A stretch of 18,641 nt of DNA, from the NCBI GenBank assembly GCA_046481785.1, contig JAWOJF010000173.1:1-18641 (forward strand), in the 5' to 3' direction. The notes below the pieces were generated by a model that had not been told where the DNA came from, did not search any database, and was given only the letters and a program-made list of their open reading frames with translations. Source of the stretch: JAWOJF01 sp046481785 (lineage in GTDB: Bacteria > Bacteroidota > Ignavibacteria > Ignavibacteriales > Ignavibacteriaceae). The position numbers and the translations under genes are program-made. Of this stretch, positions 8,365 through 14,586 are shown piece by piece (within the stretch, counting starts at the first letter, position 1; every line of letters starts with the position of its first letter).

Positions 8365-9369
8365 ATGTTAAATATCAGGAAAACAAAAAGTAAAAAGTTA
8401 AAATGGGGAATTGCGGGTCTGGGAAGATTTGCCGAGAACTCGTTTATCCCTGCATTATCTCACCTGAGAAGAAGTTCTTTTGTTTCAGTATACAGCAGTG
8501 ATGAAAAAAGAGCCAAAGAAATTGCTGATAAATTCGGCTTATCAAATTATTTCAGCAGCTATGATGATTTTCTGAAATCTGATATTGATGTTGTATATGT
8601 ATCCAGTGCAAACCATAACCACTATGAGCAGGTAATTAAAGCTGCAAAAGCAGGCAAACATATTCTTTGCGAAAAACCGATGGCTATTAATGCTGCTCAG
8701 GCCGAAGAGATGGTTAAAGTTTGTGAAGAGAATAAGGTTCAGTTAGCAGTAAATTATGTTTTCAGATTTCATCCGCTTATTGTAAAAGCAAAAGAACTTT
8801 TAGATAACCAGAAAATAGGAAAACTAATTTCTGTGCAGGTAAACTTTAATATTGATTTCCCGCCCGGGAATAATTTCAGGAATGTAAAAGAAAAGGGGGG
8901 CGGCTCTTTATATGATCTAGGAACACATTTGATTGACCTGTTAAGGTTTTTCGGCGGTGAAATTTCTGCTATATCCGGAGTTCTTGATAATCTTATTTAT
9001 AAAAGTGATGTTGATGACTTTGCTTCTGCTATTGTTAAGTTTAAAAAAACAGGTTATGGCTATTTTAATGTATCCTTTAACGGTAAAAGAGCTTTTAACA
9101 GGATAGATATACTTGGCCATTCAGGTGCAATTAGTATTGAAAATTTAATTGGAGTTAAACATCACCCGGCTAAAATTACAATATTGCACGAAGGTGAGGC
9201 AAAAAAAACTTTTATGAAGCGGGCTAATAAACTTGTTCTGCTTTTGAAGTCTGTTCAGAAATCCTTTATTGACAATCAGGCCCCGGCTATTACTGGCTAT
9301 GATGGGTTAATCAATTTGAAATTAATGGAAGAACTGGAAAGGAATAACCCATTTACAAAGGTTTTATAG
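8365..9369 (+). CDS. Gfo/Idh/MocA-family NAD(P)-dependent oxidoreductase
   Basis: A 334-aa protein of normal family length. The Rossmann motif 'WGIAGLGRFAENSFIPAL' (14-31) is followed by 'VVYVSSANHNHYEQVIKAAKAGKHILCEKPMA' with the hallmark EKP at 103-105. The C-terminal half has 'GGSLYDLGTHLIDLLRFFGGE' (about 179-199), with Asp184 and His188 forming the usual D-x-G-x-H catalytic pair. Family members oxidise or reduce a sugar, inositol or sugar-derived hydroxyl. No sugar cluster is adjacent, so the substrate is open. No Shine-Dalgarno is visible before the ATG, which is common in this phylum. The stop codon TAG directly abuts the CACAGGC palindrome at 9370. Confidence 0.9.
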   Translation: MLNIRKTKSKKLKWGIAGLGRFAENSFIPALSHLRRSSFVSVYSSDEKRAKEIADKFGLSNYFSSYDDFLKSDIDVVYVSSANHNHYEQVIKAAKAGKHILCEKPMAINAAQAEEMVKVCEENKVQLAVNYVFRFHPLIVKAKELLDNQKIGKLISVQVNFNIDFPPGNNFRNVKEKGGGSLYDLGTHLIDLLRFFGGEISAISGVLDNLIYKSDVDDFASAIVKFKKTGYGYFNVSFNGKRAFNRIDILGHSGAISIENLIGVKHHPAKITILHEGEAKKTFMKRANKLVLLLKSVQKSFIDNQAPAITGYDGLINLKLMEELERNNPFTKVL

Positions 9370-9433
9370 CACAGGCTTTAGCCTGTGAAATGCCATTGAA
9401 AAAGAAAACAAAAATCACAGGCTAAAGCCTGTG
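9370..9433. repeat. Paired palindromes CACAGGC..GCCTGTG, second copy
   Basis: CACAGGCTTTAGCCTGTG (9370-9387) and its exact reverse complement CACAGGCTAAAGCCTGTG (9416-9433) flank a 28-base A-rich spacer. Each unit is itself near-palindromic (8-bp arms, 2-base centre). This is the same pair that bounds the larger element at 1458-1661, here without the internal insert. It occupies most of the 82-base gap between the Gfo/Idh gene and ddl. Confidence 0.8.
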
Positions 9434-9451
9434 ATACATAAATAATAAATT

Positions 9452-10456
9452 ATGACAGAAAATAAAAAATTAAAAATTGTATTATTATTCGGAGGAACTT
9501 CTCCTGAAAGAGCGGTTTCAAAATCTACTGCATCTTCAATATATACTGCGCTTCAATCAATGGACTATGATGTTGTACTTGTAGACCCGGCTTATGGAGC
9601 CAATCAGCCTGAAAGTATTGAAGAGTTTTTTTCTGAAAAAGATTATGCGCCTCTTTCAAACCGTAATTATGTTGAAGCCATAAATTCGAAACTCTTTGAT
9701 GAAGCCGGCCTTGTATTTCTGGCAATACACGGTAAATACGGAGAAGACGGAACAATACAATCTCTGCTGGAACTTAGAGGTAAAAAGTATACCGGCTCAA
9801 AAGTATTATCAAGTGCCATCTCTATGGATAAAATGATGTCGAAAATATTATTTCAGCATTATAACATCCTGACACCTAAATGGATAATTGCAGAAAAAAA
9901 TAATACCGGCGATGATGCCATTGCTGAATTGATTAAGAACAATATTGGCTTTCCATGTGTAATAAAGCCTAATGACCAGGGCTCAACTGTTGGATTAACT
10001 GTATGTGAAAACAAAGAGCAGGTTATTCCGGCAATTAAACTGGCGCTGGAATTTTCCTCAAAGGCTTTAATAGAAGAGTTTATACCGGGCAGGGAACTTA
10101 CTGTGGCAATTCTTGAGAGCAAGGCTCTTCCTGTACTTGAAATAAAACCTAAACATGGTTTGTATGATTATGAATGCAAGTATACCTCAGGAATGAGCGA
10201 ATATATAGTGCCTGCTGATATACCAAAAGAAACATCTGATGAATTAAAAAAGCAGGCGCTTCTTGCATTTAATGCATTGGGATGTGAAGTATACGCACGG
10301 CTGGACTTCCGTTTAAGCCCGGATAATAAGGCTTACCTGCTTGAAATTAATACTCTGCCGGGAATGACTTCCACAAGCCTTGTGCCTAAAATGGCAAAAG
10401 CTGTTGGATTATCCTTTGAAGATTTGATCGAAAGGATTATCAGGTTAAGCTTATAA
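9452..10456 (+). CDS. ddl: D-alanine--D-alanine ligase
   Basis: A 334-aa ATP-grasp ligase that joins two D-Ala for the peptidoglycan stem peptide. Visible motifs: 'LFGGTSPERAVS' (12-23) in the N-terminal substrate domain; 'HGKYGEDG' (93-100); 'CVIKPNDQGSTVGLT' (169-183), the ATP-grasp and D-Ala loop; 'EEFIPGRELTVAIL' (208-221); omega loop 'YDYECKYTSG' (238-247); and the metal-binding 'EINTLPGMTSTSLVP' (298-312). Lys243-Tyr244 match the Lys215-Tyr216 pair of E. coli DdlB, where tyrosine marks D-Ala rather than D-lactate acceptance, so I expect the ordinary vancomycin-sensitive product. The next gene starts directly after its stop codon, so the two are almost certainly co-transcribed. Confidence 0.95.
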   Translation: MTENKKLKIVLLFGGTSPERAVSKSTASSIYTALQSMDYDVVLVDPAYGANQPESIEEFFSEKDYAPLSNRNYVEAINSKLFDEAGLVFLAIHGKYGEDGTIQSLLELRGKKYTGSKVLSSAISMDKMMSKILFQHYNILTPKWIIAEKNNTGDDAIAELIKNNIGFPCVIKPNDQGSTVGLTVCENKEQVIPAIKLALEFSSKALIEEFIPGRELTVAILESKALPVLEIKPKHGLYDYECKYTSGMSEYIVPADIPKETSDELKKQALLAFNALGCEVYARLDFRLSPDNKAYLLEINTLPGMTSTSLVPKMAKAVGLSFEDLIERIIRLSL

Positions 10457-10741
10457 ATGAATTTTCTTAATAAGAAACTGAACATTTATATAATTTCAGT
10501 TATATTCTTAATAGGGATACTGTTTCTATTTTTTAATGATTTTGGTGTCCTAAAATATATGAAGCTTCAAAACGAAGTTAATGACCTTAATCAGCAGATT
10601 GAGGAGATTCAAGCTGAAAATACCAGGCTGCAAAAAGAAATAGATTCACTCAAACAAAATATACCGGCCAAAATTGAAGAAGTTGCCAGAGAAAAATATG
10701 ATATGATAAGAGAAGGTGAAAAGGCAATAAAAATTGAGTAA
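10457..10741 (+). CDS. FtsB/DivIC-like septum formation protein
   Basis: A 94-aa bitopic membrane protein. A short cytoplasmic start is followed by one TM segment (about residues 9-28) and then a coiled coil (about 35-70, 'LQNEVNDLNQQIEEIQAENTRLQKEIDSL'-type heptads, described not quoted in full). The C-terminal 'VAREKYDMIREGEKAIKIE' matches the conserved end of the DivIC/FtsB family. These proteins form a complex with FtsL and FtsQ/DivIB at the division site and help activate septal peptidoglycan synthesis. The ATG follows the ddl stop codon with zero spacing, which suggests translational coupling. DivIC and FtsB cannot be separated on sequence alone, so no symbol is given. Confidence 0.88.
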   Translation: MNFLNKKLNIYIISVIFLIGILFLFFNDFGVLKYMKLQNEVNDLNQQIEEIQAENTRLQKEIDSLKQNIPAKIEEVAREKYDMIREGEKAIKIE

Positions 10742-10756
10742 GACCACCACCACTAA

Positions 10757-10874
10757 CTCCTCAAAGGAGAGAATAGAAGGATAAGGGGAATAGAAGTTTT
10801 GCATAATATAAAAAGACAATATGTTTAATGTTAAGTTTTTGTTTATAACATTTCGCTCTCCCCTTTGGGAAGAG
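10757..10874. repeat. Two small hairpins between ftsB-like gene and rarA
   Basis: CTCCT-CAA-AGGAG lies at 10757-10769 and CTCTCCCCTTTGGGAAGAG at 10856-10874 (eight-base arms with one mismatch). They look like degenerate copies of dispersed CT/GA-rich palindromes. The second overlaps the leader of rarA and stops just before its probable ribosome site. The sequence between the hairpins is AT-rich and shows nothing else I can name. Confidence 0.4.
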
Positions 10875-10888
10875 ATGGAGATGGATCA

Positions 10889-12175
10889 ATGATATCAATA
10901 CCCCCGGTTCCTCTTGCAGAAAGAGCACGCCCCAAAACACTTGATGAATTCAGCGGACAGAATGCCCTTTTGGGTAAGGGTAAACCGGTAAGGCTAATGA
11001 TTGAGAATGATACTGTAAGTTCATTTATACTCTGGGGGCCTCCCGGTACTGGCAAAACTACAATTGCAAGAATAATTGCAGAACAAACCAATTCGGAATT
11101 TCACCAGTTAAATGCAGTTTCATCCGGTGTTAAGGATATAAGAAACATAATTGATATTGCATCTCAAAATAAACTCTTTGCAAAAAAAACAATCCTGTTT
11201 ATTGATGAAATCCACCGTTTTAATAAGGCACAGCAAGATGCATTATTAAATTCTGTTGAGTCAGGAGTAATAACTTTAATCGGTGCCACCACAGAAAATC
11301 CTTCATTTGAAGTTATACCGGCATTACGCTCAAGAGCAAGAGTATATATCCTTGAAGAGTTGTCAAAAGAAAATCTTGAAGAGATACTTAGGAATGCTAT
11401 AAAGAAGGATGAATTTTTATCTTCTTTAAACATAGGCGAAATTGATACAGATTTCCTTTTATATCTTTCCGGCGGTGATGCAAGATCCTTATTAAGCATA
11501 TTTGAAGCTGCCGTAATCCAGGAAATAAAATCAGATCAAATAAATATTTCAAAAGAAGTTCTTGAAAATGTAGTTCAGAAAAAAAATATAATTTATGATA
11601 AAGCAGGTGAAGAGCATTACAACATTATTTCCGCCTTTATAAAAAGTATCCGCGGCAGTGATCCGGATGCAGCATTATATTGGCTGGCAAGAATGCTTGA
11701 AGGGGGTGAAGATCCTTTATTTATTGCAAGAAGGCTTGTTGTGCTTGCATCGGAGGATATAGGTAATGCGTCACCAAATGGTTTGGTACTTGCCGAAGCG
11801 GCTTTCGGCGCTGTTGATAAAATAGGTATGCCTGAAGCAAGAATTATACTTGCACAGTGTACAACATACCTGGCCTCCTCTCCAAAAAGTAATGCATCTT
11901 ATATGGGCATTGAAAAGGCTCATTCAGATGTAATTAACAATCCTCTTTATGGTGTTCCTCTTCATTTAAGGAATGCCCCCACAAAGCTTATGAAAAACAT
12001 AGGCTACGGAAAAGACTACAAATATGCCCACAGCTATGATAAAAATTTCATTGAGGAAAATTATTTCCCGGATGAGATGAAGGGAACACAATACTATTTC
12101 CCCACGGAAAACGGGCAGGAAAAGAACCTTAAGGAACGGCTTAAAACCTTGTGGAAAAAACTTAAAAAATATTAG
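10889..12175 (+). CDS. rarA: RarA/MgsA-type AAA+ ATPase (replication-associated recombination protein A)
   Basis: 428 residues from ATG 10889. GGAG lies 8 bases upstream of this ATG. The open frame extends eight codons further to a TTG inside a hairpin repeat, and 'ISIPPVPLAERARPKTLDEFSGQ' is the normal RarA start, so I prefer 10889. Motifs in order: Walker A 'GPPGTGKTT' (50-58), Walker B 'LFIDEIHRFN', sensor region 'IGATTENPSFEV', arginine-finger 'ALRSRARVY', and the C-terminal MgsA domain with 'LEGGEDPLFIARRLVVLASEDIG' in the middle and 'YFPDEMKGTQYYFP' near the end. RarA resembles clamp loaders and acts at stalled replication forks. The stop codon TAG shares its G with the first GTCATT unit of the following repeat array. 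Confidence 0.94.
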   Translation: MISIPPVPLAERARPKTLDEFSGQNALLGKGKPVRLMIENDTVSSFILWGPPGTGKTTIARIIAEQTNSEFHQLNAVSSGVKDIRNIIDIASQNKLFAKKTILFIDEIHRFNKAQQDALLNSVESGVITLIGATTENPSFEVIPALRSRARVYILEELSKENLEEILRNAIKKDEFLSSLNIGEIDTDFLLYLSGGDARSLLSIFEAAVIQEIKSDQINISKEVLENVVQKKNIIYDKAGEEHYNIISAFIKSIRGSDPDAALYWLARMLEGGEDPLFIARRLVVLASEDIGNASPNGLVLAEAAFGAVDKIGMPEARIILAQCTTYLASSPKSNASYMGIEKAHSDVINNPLYGVPLHLRNAPTKLMKNIGYGKDYKYAHSYDKNFIEENYFPDEMKGTQYYFPTENGQEKNLKERLKTLWKKLKKY

Positions 12176-12323
12176 TCATTTGCATCGCATCATTCAGTTG
12201 TCATTCGGTGGTCATTCAGTTGTCATTCAATTGTCATTCAGTTGTCATTCAATTGTCATTCAATTGTCATTCAATTGTCATTTGCATAGCGTCATTTGAT
12301 AGTCATTCAGTGGTCATTCAATT
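12175..12323. repeat. Left tandem array of GTCATT units (inverted partner at 12727-12847)
   Basis: Thirteen head-to-tail units fill this stretch. Most are 11 bp, GTCATTCAATT or GTCATTCAGTT. Variants are GTCATTCGGTG (12200), GTCATTTGCATAGC (12277-12290, 14 bp), GTCATTTGATA (12291-12301) and GTCATTCAGTG (12302-12312). The first unit, 12175-12189, is 15 bp and overlaps the rarA stop codon by one base. There are no unique spacers, so it is not a CRISPR array. The same words occur in reverse complement on the other side of the four-helix-bundle gene. Confidence 0.9.
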
Positions 12324-12369
12324 GTTATGTGCGGATTTATTTTTTTTCATATAAAAAATGGGAGGTTAT

Positions 12370-12732
12370 ATGAAGCTGGAAGAATTGCAGGTTTATCAAT
12401 TATCTATGGAAATAGGGGAAAAGATATGGGAAATTGTTTTTAAGTGGGATTATTTTGCAAAAGATACAGTTGGTAAACAATTAGTAAGATCTGTTGACTC
12501 AATGGCGGCAAACTTAGCTGAAGGTTTTGGAAGGTATTTCTATAAAGAGAATAAGCAATTTTGTTATTATTCAAGAGGTTCACTGTTTGAAACTAAAACA
12601 TGGATAAGAAAAGCTTTTAACAGGAAATTAATTGAAGAAAAAGATTATTTAGCGTTTGTTAAAGATTTAGAAAATATCGGTGTTAAATTAAACAATTATA
12701 TAAAATCTATAGGTAAAACCCCTGACAACTGA
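12370..12732 (+). CDS. Four-helix-bundle protein, 23S rRNA intervening-sequence (S23/IVP) family
   Basis: 120 residues. GGGAGG at 12360-12365 points to ATG 12370; an in-frame ATG at 12358 would itself overlap that ribosome site. Family signature: 'LEELQVYQLSMEIGEKIWEI', then 'QLVRSVDSMAANLAEGFGR' (37-55; compare the family's RSa-SI-aNIaEG-GR), 'YSRGSLFETKTWIRKA' (67-82) and a last helix 'DLENIGVKLNNYIKSIG'. Predicted all-helical. Relatives are encoded in intervening sequences of 23S rRNA in Leptospira and Coxiella, occur as free-standing genes of unknown role, and resemble Avd of diversity-generating retroelements. No rRNA or reverse transcriptase is visible here. The gene lies between two inverted GTCATT arrays, and its last codons and stop (12730-12732) are inside the first unit of the right array. 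Biochemical function is unknown. Confidence 0.88.
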   Translation: MKLEELQVYQLSMEIGEKIWEIVFKWDYFAKDTVGKQLVRSVDSMAANLAEGFGRYFYKENKQFCYYSRGSLFETKTWIRKAFNRKLIEEKDYLAFVKDLENIGVKLNNYIKSIGKTPDN

Positions 12733-12847
12733 ATGACTATCAAATGACGCTATGCAAATGACCACTGAATGACGCTGTGCAAATGACCATCGAATGACGC
12801 GAAGCAAAATGACGCGAAGCAAAATGACCATCGAATGACAATTGAAT
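12727..12847. repeat. Right tandem array of AATGAC units (inverted copy of the left array)
   Basis: Read on the minus strand, the units again start GTCATT: 12727-12737 (GTCATTCAGTT), 12738-12748 (GTCATTTGATA), 12749-12762 (GTCATTTGCATAGC), 12763-12773 (GTCATTCAGTG), 12774-12787 (GTCATTTGCACAGC), 12788-12798 (GTCATTCGATG), 12799-12813 and 12814-12828 (two identical GTCATTTTGCTTCGC), 12829-12839 (GTCATTCGATG), and a partial unit to 12847. Three of these words are exact reverse complements of left-array words. The inner end overlaps the stop of the four-helix-bundle gene, and the outer end overlaps the dprA stop codon. Confidence 0.9.
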
Positions 12848-13968
12848 TATAGAAGGGCAAAAACTTTCCCGGGCAGTTGTTTAATAAGTCCTTTAAATTC
12901 CAAAGAGAGGAGATGAACGAGACAGTCGGAAGTTGTGAGATTTGTTAGTGAGGCTATTTTATCAATTTGTAATGGTTCGGCACTTATTGTTGACAGGATT
13001 TTTTCTTCGAACATATTTAAATCAACCTGCTGTTTGGGGATATTTTTACCAATTACAGGTTTCAGCTTCAATTCAAGTTCAAGCAGTACATCCTCAGCAG
13101 ATCGTATTAATTTTGCTTCCCCTTTTTGAATTAAAAAGTTGGTCCCCTCGGCTTGTTTAACTCCTAAATTTCCGGGTACCGCAAAAACTTCCCTGTTGGA
13201 ATCAAGCGCAAGTGCTGCAGTCTGCATTGCACCGCCGGTAATTGCAGTTTCAATTACAATACAACCTAGTCCGAGTCCGGCAATTATCCTGTTACGTTTG
13301 GGAAAATTTACTGCGTCAGGTTTTGTACCCGGGGCAAATTCAGAAATAACAGCCCCACTTTCTGCTATTTCATTAAAAAGTTTGTTGTTTTCGGGGGGAT
13401 AAATTACATCGAGCCCTGAGCCGATAACTGCTATTGTTCTTCCCTTATTTTTTAGTGCAGTATTGTGAGCAATAGAATCAATTCCGCGTGCCATGCCGCT
13501 TAAGATTGTTATATTCTGTTCCACAAGTTCTGAAGTTATTTTTTCTGCCTGCACCTTACCATAGTTGGTAGGCTGACGGGTACCTACAATTGAAATTAAA
13601 TAGTTATCAGCCTCATTCAGGCTGCCCAGGATATATAAAAGCAGGGGCGGATCGTAAATCTTTTTTAACAGGGGAGGGAATTCGGGATCCCACACAGTAA
13701 TAATATCCGCACCAATTTTGTCTAATGATTCAATCTCGCTTTTTAGTTGTCCGGAAATTGTATCCCGGGAGCTCTTAATCTGTAAAATTCTTTTTGCCAG
13801 ATTGGTGTTTATGCCTTCAACCTGGATTAGTGAATTAAAATCCGCAGCTAATATTTTTTCAGTTGATTTTAATCTGGAAAGGAGGTTCCTGATTTTACCC
13901 GGTCCTATACCTTCCACAGAAAGGAGGAGCTTAAGATTAAGTAATTGTTCAAAATCCAGTTTAGACAT
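12847..13968 (-). CDS. dprA: DNA processing protein DprA
   Basis: A 373-aa protein, normal length for the long DprA type. An N-terminal helix-hairpin-helix region (about 10-65, 'EGIGPGKIRNLLSRL' and 'VEGINTNLAKRIL') is followed by the Rossmann-like DprA core: 'SIVGTRQPTNYGK' (126-138), 'SGMARGIDSIAH' (157-168), 'VIGSGLDVIYPPEN' (181-194), 'NFPKRNRIIAGLGLG' (221-235) and 'GGAMQTAALAL' (245-255). A winged-helix-like C-terminus occupies about 312-373. DprA binds incoming single-stranded DNA and loads RecA in natural transformation. The family's usual SGA-x-TA is GGA-M-QTA here, a mild change. No Shine-Dalgarno is evident. The gene faces rarA and the four-helix-bundle element, and its TAA stop overlaps the outermost repeat unit. 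Confidence 0.94.
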   Translation of the reverse strand: MSKLDFEQLLNLKLLLSVEGIGPGKIRNLLSRLKSTEKILAADFNSLIQVEGINTNLAKRILQIKSSRDTISGQLKSEIESLDKIGADIITVWDPEFPPLLKKIYDPPLLLYILGSLNEADNYLISIVGTRQPTNYGKVQAEKITSELVEQNITILSGMARGIDSIAHNTALKNKGRTIAVIGSGLDVIYPPENNKLFNEIAESGAVISEFAPGTKPDAVNFPKRNRIIAGLGLGCIVIETAITGGAMQTAALALDSNREVFAVPGNLGVKQAEGTNFLIQKGEAKLIRSAEDVLLELELKLKPVIGKNIPKQQVDLNMFEEKILSTISAEPLQIDKIASLTNLTTSDCLVHLLSLEFKGLIKQLPGKVFALL

Positions 13969-13998
13969 GTAAGAAATTACGAGATTAAAAGATTACAA

Positions 13999-14155
13999 GA
14001 TTCAAAGATTAAAACATTCAAAGATAAAAAGATTCAAAGATGAAAAGATTCAAAGATAAAAAGATTCAAAGATGAAAAGATTGAATTTTCCAATTTTTCA
14101 ATCTTTGAATTTTTGAATCTTTGAATTTTTCAATCCTTCATATCTTTCAATTTTT
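13999..14155. repeat. 16-bp-period tandem array followed by its inverted copy
   Basis: Five direct units of consensus GATTCAAAGATAAAAA run at 13999-14014, 14015-14030, 14031-14046, 14047-14062 and 14063-14078, with A/G alternating at position 12. After a short centre (about 14079-14093) three inverted 16-bp units follow at 14094-14109, 14110-14125 and 14126-14141, then a partial one to 14155. The transcript could fold into a long AT-rich hairpin. It fills the gap between dprA and the DUF3098-like gene and supplies the TGA stop codon of the latter (14149-14147). Two less regular units precede it from about 13981. Confidence 0.85.
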
Positions 14156-14437
14156 AGCGGCAGCTTCCTGGTCCACTGGTTTTTCAGATTCTTTTTTCCT
14201 GTATAGAATGGATGCAGGGAATATTAGTATATAGGCAATAAAAAGGATTATCGGCGAAATTACAAGAGACGGAAAACTATCCCAATCTCCCATAGACATA
14301 ACAAAGTAACCTAAAATAAGCAGTGCAAAACCAAGAAAAAGGAACAAATAATTTTTCTTTTCCCAATAAATGCCAAAGGGGGATGTATATTTTTTCTTAG
14401 CTGTATGGATACTTTTCTTTTTAACAGTCTTTGCCAT
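14147..14437 (-). CDS. Small two-TM membrane protein, DUF3098-like
   Basis: 96 residues. A very basic N-terminus (Lys/Thr-rich, residues 2-16) precedes 'SPFGIYWEKKNYLFLFLGFALLILGYFVMSMG'-type sequence, with TM1 at about 29-49 and TM2 at about 57-78. The pattern of an aromatic-rich entry, a glycine-containing first helix ending in MS-x-G, an 'SP' turn and a second helix resembles DUF3098 proteins common in Bacteroidota; the assignment is by memory of the pattern and is moderate. Function is unknown. AAGGA (minus strand, 14452-14448) lies 10 bases before the ATG. A strong intrinsic terminator ends just upstream of this ribosome site, so expression may depend on read-through (see 14458-14540). 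Confidence 0.75.
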   Translation of the reverse strand: MAKTVKKKSIHTAKKKYTSPFGIYWEKKNYLFLFLGFALLILGYFVMSMGDWDSFPSLVISPIILFIAYILIFPASILYRKKESEKPVDQEAAAKN

Positions 14438-14457
14438 AGTAGTAATTCCTTATGAAT

Positions 14458-14493
14458 AAAAAAATAAAGCCCAGCGATGGGGGACCACTGGGC
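14458..14493 (-). terminator. Intrinsic terminator upstream of the DUF3098-like gene
   Basis: On the minus strand GCCCAG (14493-14488) pairs with CTGGGC (14474-14469), possibly extended by TGG/CCA, and is followed at once by TTTATTTTTTT (14468-14458). The orientation is toward the DUF3098-like gene, whose ribosome site begins six bases further on. This is the clearest intrinsic terminator in the window. Confidence 0.8.
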
Positions 14494-14540
14494 TCGACTC
14501 GTTTTCATCAAAAGGCAGGGGAGAACCCTTTGAAAGAGTC
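14458..14540 (-). ncRNA. Candidate structured leader RNA or small RNA (about 83 nt)
   Basis: The predicted transcript starts near 14540 and ends at the T-run at 14458. Its first bases GACTC (14540-14536) pair with GAGTC (14500-14496), closing a domain that contains a second stem, CAAAGG (14532-14527) with CCTTTTG (14515-14509), and an 11-base CU-rich loop. The terminator hairpin follows two bases later. A consensus-like promoter lies at the right distance upstream. This order (promoter, closed aptamer-like domain, terminator, ribosome site) fits either a cis-acting attenuator or riboswitch for the DUF3098-like gene or a free small RNA. I do not recognise a known RNA family. Confidence 0.5.
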
Positions 14541-14546
14541 AATAGA

Positions 14547-14575
14547 AATATATAGCGATGTTGTTTATTTGTCAA
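14547..14575 (-). promoter_or_regulatory. Sigma70-type promoter TTGACA-N17-TATATT
   Basis: Minus-strand -35 TTGACA (14575-14570) and -10 TATATT (14552-14547) are separated by exactly 17 bases. The -35 is a full consensus match and the -10 is five of six. The predicted start is near 14540, exactly at the 5' arm of the leader stem. It lies between the 83-aa gene and the leader RNA. Confidence 0.6.
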
Positions 14576-14586
14576 GCCTTATTTGA

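Noticed and set aside
10865..10888. TTG start for rarA
   Set aside because: It lies in a hairpin repeat, lacks a ribosome site and adds Gly/Asp-rich residues not typical of RarA.
12175..12323. Possible CRISPR array
   Set aside because: Units are 11-15 bp, contiguous and without unique spacers, and they occur in inverted orientation on the other side of a gene. No cas gene is present.
12358..12369. Earlier ATG start (124 aa) for the four-helix-bundle gene
   Set aside because: The best ribosome site, GGGAGG, overlaps those codons and is placed to serve the ATG at 12370; the family normally begins near that residue.
12370..12732. Diversity-generating retroelement accessory protein (Avd)
   Set aside because: The fold family is related, but no reverse transcriptase, template repeat or variable repeat is visible in the window.
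14311..14511. 66-aa minus-strand frame overlapping the leader RNA and the DUF3098-like start
   Set aside because: Begins with TTG-ATG without a ribosome site, runs through the terminator and then out of frame across the supported gene. A short leader peptide here cannot be excluded but has no support.
14458..14540. tRNA, tmRNA or 4.5S RNA
   Set aside because: No cloverleaf, CCA-end pairing, tmRNA ends or SRP tetraloop/asymmetric-loop consensus could be found on either strand.
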